This document shows, piece by piece, positions 1 to 5,769 of a stretch of DNA of 6,404 bases. A program made the translations under genes and the position numbers. The stretch's first letter is position 1. Each line of letters opens with the position of its first letter. Under the pieces are notes generated by a model that was not told where the DNA came from, did not search any database, and was given only the letters and a program-made list of their open reading frames with translations. Origin of the DNA: Mageeibacillus sp. UBA1212 (GTDB lineage Bacteria > Bacillota > Clostridia > UBA1212); NCBI GenBank assembly GCA_002309655.1, contig DBXM01000045.1:9666-16069 (forward strand), in the 5' to 3' direction.

Positions 1-23
1 TTCGAATCCCCTATGCTCCACCA
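1..23 (+). tRNA. tRNA gene, 3' end only (isotype unknown)
   Basis: The window opens inside a tRNA gene. TTCGAAT (1-7) is a canonical T-loop, CCCCT (8-12) is the 3' side of the T stem, ATGCTCC (13-19) is the 3' side of the acceptor stem, A20 is the discriminator base and CCA (21-23) is encoded in the DNA. The acceptor 5' side should therefore read GGAGCAT, just outside the window. The anticodon lies off the left edge, so the isotype cannot be given. The hairpin that follows at once fits the end of a tRNA transcription unit. Confidence 0.85.
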
Positions 24-67
24 CAAGACGACGCAGTCTCTTCACGGGGCTGCGTCGTCTTGTATTT
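24..67 (+). terminator. Intrinsic terminator after the tRNA
   Basis: A perfect 13-bp stem pairs 24-36 (CAAGACGACGCAG) with 50-62 (CTGCGTCGTCTTG) around a 13-base loop. It begins on the base after the tRNA CCA end. The downstream tract TATTT is only modestly T-rich. The most likely role is to end tRNA transcription; protection of or processing at the tRNA 3' end is also possible. Confidence 0.7.
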
Positions 68-76
68 AGTCTTAGA

Positions 77-91
77 GGGGATTCGAACCCC
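77..91 (-). repeat. Reversed tRNA T-arm-like copy 1
   Basis: Read on the minus strand this is GGGGTTCGAATCCCC, a complete T stem-loop with 4-bp stem and TTCGAAT loop. Its first 11 plus-strand bases are the exact reverse complement of 1-11 in the real tRNA, so the two form an inverted repeat around the terminator hairpin. No acceptor, D or anticodon arm can be fitted beside it, so it is a fragment and not a second tRNA gene. Confidence 0.6.
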
Positions 92-105
92 GTAAAAAGA
101 GGGGC

Positions 106-131
106 CCCCGAAAGTGCTCGCACTTTTGGGG
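106..131. repeat. Stem-loop of unknown role
   Basis: CCCCGAAAGTG (106-116) pairs with CACTTTTGGGG (121-131) around the loop CTCG, giving an 11-bp stem with one G-T pair. No T-run follows on the plus strand, so it is a poor terminator in that direction. It lies among the tRNA-like fragments and may belong to the same dispersed repeat. Confidence 0.5.
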
Positions 132-222
132 AAAAGGAGCCGCAGCGGAGCGAGCGATGTCATCCGTTTAAAAGGTCTTAATAACGGGTAACGAGCAGGC
201 GCAGCTCGCGGCGACGCAATCT

Positions 223-232
223 CCTATGCTCC
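223..232 (+). repeat. Direct copy of the tRNA acceptor end
   Basis: CCTATGCTCC here repeats exactly the ten bases at 10-19 in the tRNA 3' end, 213 bases downstream in the same orientation. The copy then diverges (GTGG where the tRNA has ACCA). A direct repeat of a tRNA 3' end is what integration of a mobile element into the tRNA would leave. Ten bases is short for an attachment core, and no integrase is visible, so the link to integration is inference. Confidence 0.4.
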
Positions 233-251
233 GTGGCTGTAAAAAAAAAGT

Positions 252-265
252 GGGGATTCGAACCC
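252..265 (-). repeat. Reversed tRNA T-arm-like copy 2
   Basis: The 14 plus-strand bases GGGGATTCGAACCC are identical to 77-90 and in the same orientation, so on the minus strand this again reads as a T-arm (GGGTTCGAATCCCC). It follows a run of nine A (241-249). As with the first copy, no tRNA cloverleaf can be built around it. Confidence 0.55.
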
Positions 266-330
266 GAAAGGTTTACATCGTTGTTTCGCCTCGTTTTAAA
301 AAATGTTTTAGAAATGCTGCCGACAAGGAA

Positions 331-444
331 ATTGGCGGGTTAAATGGCGGGTTAAATGGCGGGTTAATATATGCTAACGAAAAAACAGAAAGCATAATTG
401 GATATATTGTTCGGCGGGATTCAGCAAAACAAGTCAATAGATAG
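331..444 (+). pseudogene. Possible remnant of an AlbA_2-type regulator C-terminus
   Basis: This open stretch encodes IGGLNGGLNGGL, then about 25 residues (IYANEKTESIIGYIVRRDSAKQVNR), and stops at 442-444. From recall of the family, predicted transcriptional regulators with an AlbA_2 (ATP-binding/DNA-binding) domain often carry short in-frame repeats of this NGG(I/L/V) kind just before a C-terminal winged helix, and NEKTESIIGYI resembles the first helix of such a domain. The conserved N-terminal domain is missing, the winged helix is cut short and no ribosome binding site is seen. The ATG at 226 lies in the tRNA-like copy and is not a believable start. The assignment is inferred from pattern only. 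Confidence 0.3.
334..368 (+). repeat. Three tandem 12-base repeats
   Basis: The unit GGCGGGTTAAAT occurs at 334-345 and 346-357, with a third copy at 358-368 that is one base short (GGCGGGTTAAT). The period is a multiple of three and the frame encodes Asn-Gly-Gly-Leu, so it probably expanded by slippage inside a coding sequence. Confidence 0.85.
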
Positions 445-507
445 TTATAATATGACGCAAGGCAGCGCCTATCAACCTTGAAGAATTACTTCCGTTACAG
501 TGACAGT

Positions 508-1017
508 TCACTCTCTTTTCATCACCATTCTGACTATCGAAACCGGCGTGCCGAGGTTCCATTCCTTCTTGCATCCGTCAAATTCAAACCCGTATTTGCG
601 ATAAAAGCGAATGGCTCTCTCATTTTTCTCGAGCACCCACACAAACACAGTATCATATTCACGAAGCCTCGAAACGGCTTCATTCATCAATCTATATCCA
701 ATTTTGCGGCCGTAATACTCTGAAAGGACATAAATCGCGACTACCTCTCCCGCATTCGGCAGATCTTCATCCCGCGAAGGAACGTATACCGCAAATCCCA
801 CAACTTTCTCTCTATCCTTGGCTACAAGAGTATTCTCCGGGAACCGCCGGGCACGCGCCGTCGTCGCCTCCACAGTCATCGTATCAAGATATCTGTCGCA
901 AACAATGCCCCTGTAAGCTTCCTGCCAGGAAGTGCAGTGCACATATCCCCTGCCGCACAGCTCCTCGTCAGTTTCAGCCGGTTTAATGCATATCGAATCC
1001 TTTATTTCTTCCATCAT
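508..1017 (-). CDS. GNAT family N-acetyltransferase
   Basis: The 169-residue product is a normal length for a single GNAT domain, which moves an acetyl group from acetyl-CoA to an amine; the substrate cannot be told. An N-terminal strand (residues 8-14) leads into helices around residues 19-56. The central strands include VVGFAVYV (72-79) and EVVAIYVLSEYYGRKIGYRLM (91-111), the acetyl-CoA motif A. The last part, VFVWVLEKNERAIRFYRKYGFEFDG (124-148), is the typical GNAT end with the N-x-x-A-x-x-F-Y-x-K-x-G-F signature. Motif A is atypical: the usual Q/R-x-x-G-x-G/A has Tyr102 for Q/R and Lys105 for the first Gly. The start is the ATG at 1017-1015, with GGAGG six bases upstream; an ATG directly after it (1014-1012) is an equal alternative. 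The frame stays open to 1191, but that ATG lies upstream of the promoter. The gene is divergent from the XRE regulator. Confidence 0.88.
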   Translation of the reverse strand: MMEEIKDSICIKPAETDEELCGRGYVHCTSWQEAYRGIVCDRYLDTMTVEATTARARRFPENTLVAKDREKVVGFAVYVPSRDEDLPNAGEVVAIYVLSEYYGRKIGYRLMNEAVSRLREYDTVFVWVLEKNERAIRFYRKYGFEFDGCKKEWNLGTPVSIVRMVMKRE

Positions 1018-1099
1018 CCTGATCCTCCGCTGAAATTCATTCTTTCGCCGCTTCCGGCATTTCCGCAAAACCGGATTCCCGCTATCGTAAAACAAGTAA

Positions 1100-1127
1100 A
1101 TTATACCACTGAAAGCACTTTTTTCAA
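1100..1127 (-). promoter_or_regulatory. Sigma-A promoter of the acetyltransferase gene
   Basis: On the minus strand, TTGAAA (1127-1122) is followed by a 16-base spacer and TATAAT (1105-1100). TG one base before the -10 makes it an extended -10 element. Transcription should start near 1093, giving a leader of about 75 bases. Confidence 0.75.
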
Positions 1128-1207
1128 CGTTTACCCTTTTCGTGTTATGCTTTCTTTTATCAGCCGGGCGCGCATTCTTGTAAACAAACAATTTATTTTA
1201 AAACAAC

Positions 1208-1220
1208 CAATTGATAATTG
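1208..1220. promoter_or_regulatory. Candidate operator overlapping the regulator's -35 box
   Basis: CAATT-GAT-AATTG is a perfect 5-bp inverted repeat with a 3-base spacer. Its right arm overlaps the -35 box (1218-1223) of the XRE gene. XRE regulators generally bind short inverted repeats of this size and often repress themselves. AT-rich palindromes arise by chance, so this is a candidate only. Confidence 0.35.
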
Positions 1221-1246
1221 AAATAATCCCCGCCTGCGTTTATAAT
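1218..1246 (+). promoter_or_regulatory. Sigma-A promoter of the XRE regulator gene
   Basis: TTGAAA (1218-1223), a 17-base spacer and TATAAT (1241-1246) form a near-consensus promoter. Transcription should start near 1253, about 40 bases before the start codon at 1292. This also rules out the longer start at 1211, which would lie upstream of the transcript. Confidence 0.8.
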
Positions 1247-1291
1247 GAACTCGCACCGGTGAAATTCATCAACGAAGCAAGGAGAATTATT

Positions 1292-2446
1292 ATGGTTGTA
1301 TTAGGTGAACAAATAAAAGAATTGCGCCAGCGTCACGGAAGGACGCAGGAAGCGCTTGCGAACGAGCTCGGCGTTACCGCTCAGGCTGTCTCGCGCTGGG
1401 AAAACGGGATATGCTACCCCGACGTGGAACTCATTCCTTCGATTGCAAATTTCTTCGGGGTCTCCATTGACGAACTCTTCGGCTACGACAACGAGCGGGC
1501 GAAAAAAGTCGATTCCCTTTACGAAACTATATGTGAAATGAACCGCAGGAACAACGGCGTCGACGTCGATCTTGACGACTGCATCGCGCTTGCTAGGAAC
1601 GCGCTGATTGAGTTCCCCGGGAATCCCAAACTCGGGCTTGCGCTTGCCGCCGTGCTGTTCAACGCGGGCTATGTAAGGCGCGGGGAGTTTCATATTGCCG
1701 GCCCGGACGGGTACTCGCTGTATGACATCGAGAGGCACAGGACGTATCCGGAGTGGCGGGAAGCGATAAAGATTTACGAGAAGATCATTCCCGAGCTTCA
1801 GGAAGGCGCCTTGCGGCAGCAGGCAGTAACCGAGCTTTCGCAGCTATACAAGAATATGGGCGAGCACGAAAAGGCGCTGCAGCTTGCCGAATCCGCCCCC
1901 GATTTGTCCGCGTCAAAGCTCTTTTTGAGGATCAACGCAGTTGACGGTGTTGAAGCGGTGGCCGAGTGCGGGAATGCGCTTCTGGAAACGGTGCGCTGTT
2001 CGGCGGAGTTGATCGAAAGCATCGTACTCTCGGATCACAATATTCCGCCTAAAACCGCCGCAGGTCTGCTCCAGAACGCGGTCGGACTCTTCGATCTCGT
2101 CTGCACTGACGGTTTCTACGGCCGCCTTTCCGGGTTCATAGCCTGCCTGCACATGCTGCGTTCCTATTATCTGTGGCTTGCCGGTGAACGCGACGCGGCG
2201 TTTGACGCGCTGGATCTGGCGCTTGAAAACGCGAAGGCTTTGGATCGGCTTTCGGAAAACAGTCCCGAAAACTTTTCCGCCCCGCTTCTCGCCCACGTGA
2301 AGGTCGGCGTTCACAAGTCAGAAAGCCGCTTCGCGCTTGAACTTCCGGAAGTTTGGCCGTGGTGGGACGTTCCGGAGCAAGGCAAAGTCAAAAGCGAAAT
2401 GCAGGCCGACCCGCGCTGGGACAAATGGTTCCGCGCCGCGCAGTAA
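1292..2446 (+). CDS. XRE-family transcriptional regulator with helical-repeat C-terminus
   Basis: The 384-residue cytoplasmic protein has a clear N-terminal HTH-XRE (Cro/C1-type) domain at residues 5-64. The motif TQEALANELGVTAQAVSRWENG (18-39) contains the recognition helix, and YPDVELIPSIANFFGVSIDELFG (42-64) is the usual second half. Residues 70-340 are mostly amphipathic helices resembling tetratricopeptide repeats, for example WREAIKIYEKIIPELQEGALRQQAVTELSQLYKNMGEHEKALQLAE. In related Firmicutes regulators such a region mediates oligomerization or senses a peptide or other partner; the ligand here is unknown. The C-terminus is Trp-rich (PEVWPWWDVPEQ, then PRWDKWF). The start at 1292 has AGGAG seven bases upstream; the frame is open to 1211, but that region is promoter. 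It diverges from the GNAT gene and may regulate itself. Confidence 0.9.
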   Translation: MVVLGEQIKELRQRHGRTQEALANELGVTAQAVSRWENGICYPDVELIPSIANFFGVSIDELFGYDNERAKKVDSLYETICEMNRRNNGVDVDLDDCIALARNALIEFPGNPKLGLALAAVLFNAGYVRRGEFHIAGPDGYSLYDIERHRTYPEWREAIKIYEKIIPELQEGALRQQAVTELSQLYKNMGEHEKALQLAESAPDLSASKLFLRINAVDGVEAVAECGNALLETVRCSAELIESIVLSDHNIPPKTAAGLLQNAVGLFDLVCTDGFYGRLSGFIACLHMLRSYYLWLAGERDAAFDALDLALENAKALDRLSENSPENFSAPLLAHVKVGVHKSESRFALELPEVWPWWDVPEQGKVKSEMQADPRWDKWFRAAQ

Positions 2447-2533
2447 AAAGGTAACGCATAAATAATGATGTAAGAAAAGCTTGACCCTATCGGAATCTTC
2501 CACAGGAATCGTTAAACAGTTATGTCATCAAGA

Positions 2534-2581
2534 AGGGACTGTTACATCACCGGCTAAATTGCCGGTTTTTGTACAGTCCCT
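2534..2581 (+). terminator. Nested inverted repeat, probable terminator of the XRE gene
   Basis: The inner hairpin pairs ACCGGC (2549-2554) with GCCGGT (2561-2566) around TAAATT and runs into TTTTT (2566-2570), which is terminator-like. It sits inside an outer inverted repeat, AGGGACTGTTAC (2534-2545) with GTACAGTCCCT (2571-2581), matching over 11 bp with one bulged T. The outer arms are not needed for termination and look like the ends of a very small mobile repeat (MITE). No flanking target duplication is seen. Confidence 0.6.
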
Positions 2582-2665
2582 ACCATAAACAAAGAAGAAT
2601 TATATGCAAAACTGCCTGCCTTATTTAGCTTCTTTTCGTATGAATTTCCTGTTGCGTTTTGTCAC

Positions 2666-2694
2666 TTTACAATCCCGCCCGTGTTTAGTAGAAT
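2666..2694 (+). promoter_or_regulatory. Sigma-A promoter of the 503-residue lipoprotein gene
   Basis: TTTACA (2666-2671), a 17-base spacer and TAGAAT (2689-2694) form a good promoter. Transcription should start near 2701, leaving a leader of under 20 bases that begins next to the ribosome binding site AAAGGAG (2703-2709). If the start point is right, there is little room for leader regulation. Confidence 0.6.
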
Positions 2695-2718
2695 GAATTT
2701 CGAAAGGAGAGACTGTCC

Positions 2719-4230
2719 ATGTTTAAGAGAAGCAAAACAGTTTTCGTTTTCGCGCTCGCTCTCTTGCTTGTGCCGGCGCTTTTGGCGTCGCTCGCGCTTT
2801 CTTCATGTTCCCGCGGCGGCAGACCTTCCGGCACGGATCCGCAGAACACCGGCAATAACGGTTCGCAGGAAACCGTTCCTACCGAAGGTCCGGACACGAA
2901 CCCGGGCAATGACACGGCGAAGCCGAAAACGCTGAAGGCAGAGGTTAAGTGCGAAGAAAAAGAATCCGAAGACGCGAAAAATACCGTGCTCGGAATTTTA
3001 AAAGCCCGGGGCTACCGCAGCGTCGCGACGGTCAACGGAGCGTACGCCCACGTTGTCTACACGAACTACAAAACGGACAGCGTCAAGTCGGTGAGGGACT
3101 GCACCTCGCCCTACGTTGCCGCAAACTCCGATATCCGCCTGTACCGCCTGGAGAGCGGATTGTTCCTTTTGTATATCGACGGCAACCTTTACCAATTGGA
3201 CAGCTTTTTTTACGTGACGGAAATGTGCCTGTGGGATTACGACAGCAACGGGATTGCGGACGTCGTGTTTTTTGGCGGCGCGGGTTCAGGCCTTCCCTAT
3301 GAGGTTCTCCGTGTTTTTGACGTGGCTGCAAAAGAGTCTCTCAACATAAAAACCGTGATGACGCTCATGGCTCCCGCCTTTAAAGCCGGTTTTGACGGCG
3401 AAAGCGTCTTCATCGACGGGAAGCGCGTTCTGTGGAACAACAACAGGTTTGAAATCGAAGGCGATGACAATCACCTGCCCAGAGGGCTATACACGGCTTC
3501 CGGAGACCTTAATAACATCGGCCTTCCCTATGTGACGATATTCGCGAACAGGTTTACGGTCGTCGAAAACGTCGCGGTCTCCTACCAGCCGGCAGGAGAC
3601 GTGGCAATAAACGGGGACGAAGTCATCTTGAAGGGAACTTACGGGGACGCGGATTTCCGGTACGTTTTTAAAATTACCTCCCGATACACGATCAGCTTTG
3701 ACGCGGAGAAGTCCGTGATCGCGGTTGGGGAAAACGCTTCCCTGTGGAGTGACGGCCTGACGCTTACGCTGGCGGGACCGATGCGCGCACGCGACCTTTT
3801 CGGGTCGGTCGACGTCGATAATATGACGCCGGATCAGGCGGAACTCATGAAACGCTGCCCCGAATATTTCGGGCTGAACGCCTCCAACGGCCTTATCGTG
3901 GTCGTCTGGCAGATGGCACCGGGAAGCTATTCTTTCGGACTTATCGAAGATTCCGGAATCCTGCTTCCCGGGGATGATGTGACTGTCGCATACTCCGGGG
4001 CGGGTATCTCCTCCCTCGATCTGCTACGTATGAGGCTGAAAGGCGTCAACGCAGCGGAGATGCGGGCGATTCTGGAGACGTACCCCGTAAGCGCTAATAA
4101 CGTTATAATCCTTCCGTGGCAGAATCCGGTGTCGAGCTACATTCCCGAGTGCTGGGTCAACAGCGGAGGCGAGGATATGAACGCGAAAATGGAAGCCTAC
4201 ATAAGCACTGTCAGATCGATGCTCTTTTGA
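2719..4230 (+). CDS. Lipoprotein of unknown function with one Ca-binding-like loop
   Basis: The 503-residue product is predicted to be exported and lipid-anchored. A basic N-terminus (FKRSK) and hydrophobic core (residues 8-27) end in the lipobox LSSC, with Cys30 as the lipidated residue. Residues 31-71 are a Gly/Pro/Thr/Asn-rich linker off the membrane. The folded part begins near residue 72. Residues 173-181, DYDSNGIAD, fit the calcium-loop pattern DxDxNGxxD and run into VVFFGGAGSG, which resembles one blade of an FG-GAP/VCBS-type propeller. Only one such loop is obvious. The rest (about 190-480) is strand-rich by eye, with no catalytic motif that I recognise. The start at 2719 has AAAGGAG nine bases upstream. 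The gene stands alone and converges on the metallo-beta-lactamase lipoprotein gene. It could be a substrate-binding or cell-surface sensing protein; the function is not known. Confidence 0.85.
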   Translation: MFKRSKTVFVFALALLLVPALLASLALSSCSRGGRPSGTDPQNTGNNGSQETVPTEGPDTNPGNDTAKPKTLKAEVKCEEKESEDAKNTVLGILKARGYRSVATVNGAYAHVVYTNYKTDSVKSVRDCTSPYVAANSDIRLYRLESGLFLLYIDGNLYQLDSFFYVTEMCLWDYDSNGIADVVFFGGAGSGLPYEVLRVFDVAAKESLNIKTVMTLMAPAFKAGFDGESVFIDGKRVLWNNNRFEIEGDDNHLPRGLYTASGDLNNIGLPYVTIFANRFTVVENVAVSYQPAGDVAINGDEVILKGTYGDADFRYVFKITSRYTISFDAEKSVIAVGENASLWSDGLTLTLAGPMRARDLFGSVDVDNMTPDQAELMKRCPEYFGLNASNGLIVVVWQMAPGSYSFGLIEDSGILLPGDDVTVAYSGAGISSLDLLRMRLKGVNAAEMRAILETYPVSANNVIILPWQNPVSSYIPECWVNSGGEDMNAKMEAYISTVRSMLF

Positions 4231-4258
4231 CTTTGACAACAAAAATGTTACAAAACCG

Positions 4259-4296
4259 GCCGCAAAAAAGCGCCCCGCGGGGCGCTTTTTTGCGGC
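4259..4296. terminator. Bidirectional terminator between the convergent lipoprotein genes
   Basis: The 38 bases form a perfect palindrome centred between 4277 and 4278. A GC-rich core (GCGCCCC with GGGGCGC) is flanked by six A (4264-4269) and six T (4286-4291), so a hairpin followed by a U-run forms on either strand. It lies 28 bases after the plus-strand stop and 26 bases before the minus-strand stop, and so serves both genes. Confidence 0.92.
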
Positions 4297-4322
4297 TGCT
4301 TTTTATCATAAATATAGTTATT

Positions 4323-5606
4323 TTATTCCTGAGGCGCCTCTCCGGCAGGGCTTTCCGGCGCCGCGGTAGCTTCGGGAGTCTCCTGTTCCTGTTCCGGTGC
4401 CGGCTCAACGTACTCGAAAACCGCCACGAGCTGCTTGGCGAGGACGTCCTTGTTCCAGTCGCTCACCTTCGTCGGATCTTCGGGGTAGATTCCGTAGAGG
4501 CCCGAAATGAAGTCGCGTCCGGTGTCGAGGAGTCCCTGTGCCTCGAACTCGTTGAAGTCCTCGGGAAGGCCGAGCCAGCCGCGCGTTTCGTCGGTGGCGA
4601 TGTTGTTGGTTGCCTTGTAGACCTTCCAGACCCAGATCGGGGTCGGCCAGAGGCGGATGGACTTTTCGGCTTCGATCCTCTTGTAGAACTTTTCGTTTGG
4701 GCCGTGCTGACCGTGGTGGCCCATCTGGACGTACTCGGATTTCAGTTCGTCGCCGTACTTGCGCACGAGCTTGTTCGAGTTGTCGGTGTAGGAGTCGCCC
4801 AGGAAGAGCACGCTGTGGTCGCCGTAGACCATGCGGACGACTGTGGACGTGCTGTTGACGTTGGTGCAGGATTTCTGCCATGTCTGAAGCACGTTGAATT
4901 TGACGCCGTCGACCTCGATAACGAGACCAGCGTCGACGCGTTCACGGTTCACGACCGCGCCGTTGATCAGGTTGTAGTAGTAATACTCGCTGCCCTCGGG
5001 TGCCTGCCACTCGCTCTCGGGAATGTCGGCGTATGCGAGGCCGGCAAATTTCTGAATAGAATAATAGTTGTCGAGGCCTTTTTTCATATTCTCGACCGCT
5101 TCGAGGCTGTAGTCGTTCGCGCCCGCCTGGGATTTCCACTCGACGCCGAAGTCCGGGAAGTAGAAGTAGATGTTGTTGATTTTGTAGTTGGATTCCGCCG
5201 TGTAGGCGAGCGTCATTTTGCCGATCTCACCCATGTGGTCGTCGTGGCCGTGCGTCAGGAACCACGCCTCGATTTCAAAGTAGCCGTCCTGAGGAAGGCC
5301 CAGAATCGCTCTGATGGCGGCAGGAAGATAAGGAGGCGCGTCCTTGCCCTGCCCCGCGATGCCGCCGTCGAAAACGACCACCTTGTTGCTGGGCGTCACG
5401 ATAACGTAGCTCATCATTAGGCTGTTCTGCTCGGGCGCGAGCTGGTAGAGCCTGACGTCCTTCGGCTTTTCGGGCTCTTCGTTGGCGCCCGGGTCTTCGC
5501 CCGGACCGGGTTTGTTGCCGTTCCTGCACGAAACAAGCGTAAACGCAACCGCCAGAACTATAAGCACTGCTGTCAAAATCAAAGTCACCAAAAGCGGTTT
5601 ATTCAT
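4323..5606 (-). CDS. Lipoprotein with ComEC-like metallo-beta-lactamase domain
   Basis: The 427-residue product is a predicted exported, lipid-anchored hydrolase. A hydrophobic segment (residues 4-24) ends in the lipobox LVSC (Cys27), followed by a Gly/Pro/Glu-rich linker to about 49. The metallo-beta-lactamase fold spans about 52-315. It has VVVFDGG (76-82), the metal motif THGHDDH (118-124: His119, His121, Asp123, His124), NSTSTVVRMVYGDHSVLFLGDS (251-272, with Asp271) and MGHHGQHG (295-302). The last two resemble the ComEC/Rec2-like branch, some of whose members act on DNA; others have unknown substrates. An insert at about 140-225 is Tyr-rich. Residues 401-427 form a Glu/Pro/Ala-rich tail, odd for a lipoprotein. 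GAGG lies six bases before the chosen ATG (5606-5604) and only three before the one upstream (5609). Substrate unknown. Confidence 0.88.
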   Translation of the reverse strand: MNKPLLVTLILTAVLIVLAVAFTLVSCRNGNKPGPGEDPGANEEPEKPKDVRLYQLAPEQNSLMMSYVIVTPSNKVVVFDGGIAGQGKDAPPYLPAAIRAILGLPQDGYFEIEAWFLTHGHDDHMGEIGKMTLAYTAESNYKINNIYFYFPDFGVEWKSQAGANDYSLEAVENMKKGLDNYYSIQKFAGLAYADIPESEWQAPEGSEYYYYNLINGAVVNRERVDAGLVIEVDGVKFNVLQTWQKSCTNVNSTSTVVRMVYGDHSVLFLGDSYTDNSNKLVRKYGDELKSEYVQMGHHGQHGPNEKFYKRIEAEKSIRLWPTPIWVWKVYKATNNIATDETRGWLGLPEDFNEFEAQGLLDTGRDFISGLYGIYPEDPTKVSDWNKDVLAKQLVAVFEYVEPAPEQEQETPEATAAPESPAGEAPQE

Positions 5607-5718
5607 CATGTACCTCACATATCTGCGAAAATGATAGGGACGCGCACGCCGCACGCATTCATTTTTACCATCACGCCCCGCGGCTCATTTTTCTCATGCG
5701 TTTTGTAATCCCGAGGTT

Positions 5719-5747
5719 ATTATACTGTTTTTTGTCGCCGATTTCAA
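5719..5747 (-). promoter_or_regulatory. Sigma-A promoter of the metallo-beta-lactamase lipoprotein gene
   Basis: On the minus strand, TTGAAA (5747-5742), a 17-base spacer and TATAAT (5724-5719) are near consensus. Transcription should begin near 5712, leaving a leader of about 105 bases before the start codon. I recognise no riboswitch or attenuator in that leader. Confidence 0.78.
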
Positions 5748-5769
5748 ACGGAAACGGCGTTTTTTTGTT

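Larger units (their letters stand above)
64..507. other. Gene-poor region with tRNA-derived and repeat fragments
   Basis: About 440 bases lie between the tRNA terminator and the acetyltransferase gene without an intact gene. Besides the repeats listed separately, it holds a small inverted repeat (CGAGC 192-196 with GCTCG 204-208) and a weak hairpin (CAAGG 458-462 with CCTTG 476-480) beyond the stop of the acetyltransferase. That hairpin has no T-run, so no good terminator is seen for that gene. The mixture of degenerate pieces suggests an old integration or recombination scar. Confidence 0.5.

Noticed and set aside
77..91. A second, minus-strand tRNA gene
   Set aside because: Only the T-arm is present. 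No acceptor stem partner, D arm or anticodon arm can be paired around this copy or around the one at 252-265.
334..368. CRISPR array
   Set aside because: The repeats are 12 bases long, directly adjacent with no spacers, and a multiple of the codon length.
446..451. TATAAT as a plus-strand promoter
   Set aside because: No matching -35 box lies 16-18 bases upstream, and no plus-strand gene follows; the next gene is on the minus strand.
1018..1191. Longer N-terminus for the GNAT protein starting at 1191
   Set aside because: This start is upstream of the -35 and -10 boxes (1127-1100), and the extra residues are not GNAT-like. A good GGAGG site precedes the ATG at 1017.
1211..1291. Longer N-terminus for the XRE protein starting at 1211
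   Set aside because: The region contains the promoter (1218-1246). The HTH domain begins normally from the ATG at 1292, which has AGGAG at a proper distance.
2591..2635. Inverted repeat AAAGAAG / CTTCTTT upstream of the lipoprotein promoter
   Set aside because: Seven-base arms separated by 31 bases in an AT-rich stretch are expected by chance, and there is no regulator to link them to.
4116..5420. Long plus-strand open frame of 434 codons
   Set aside because: It overlaps the metallo-beta-lactamase lipoprotein gene and crosses the bidirectional terminator. It has no ribosome binding site, and its Val/Asp/Arg-rich product is typical of the antisense of a GC-rich gene.
5607..5654. Longer start for the metallo-beta-lactamase lipoprotein
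   Set aside because: The extra residues (MRRARPYHFRRYVRYM) have no ribosome binding site that I can see. The start at 5606 gives a normal lipoprotein signal peptide.
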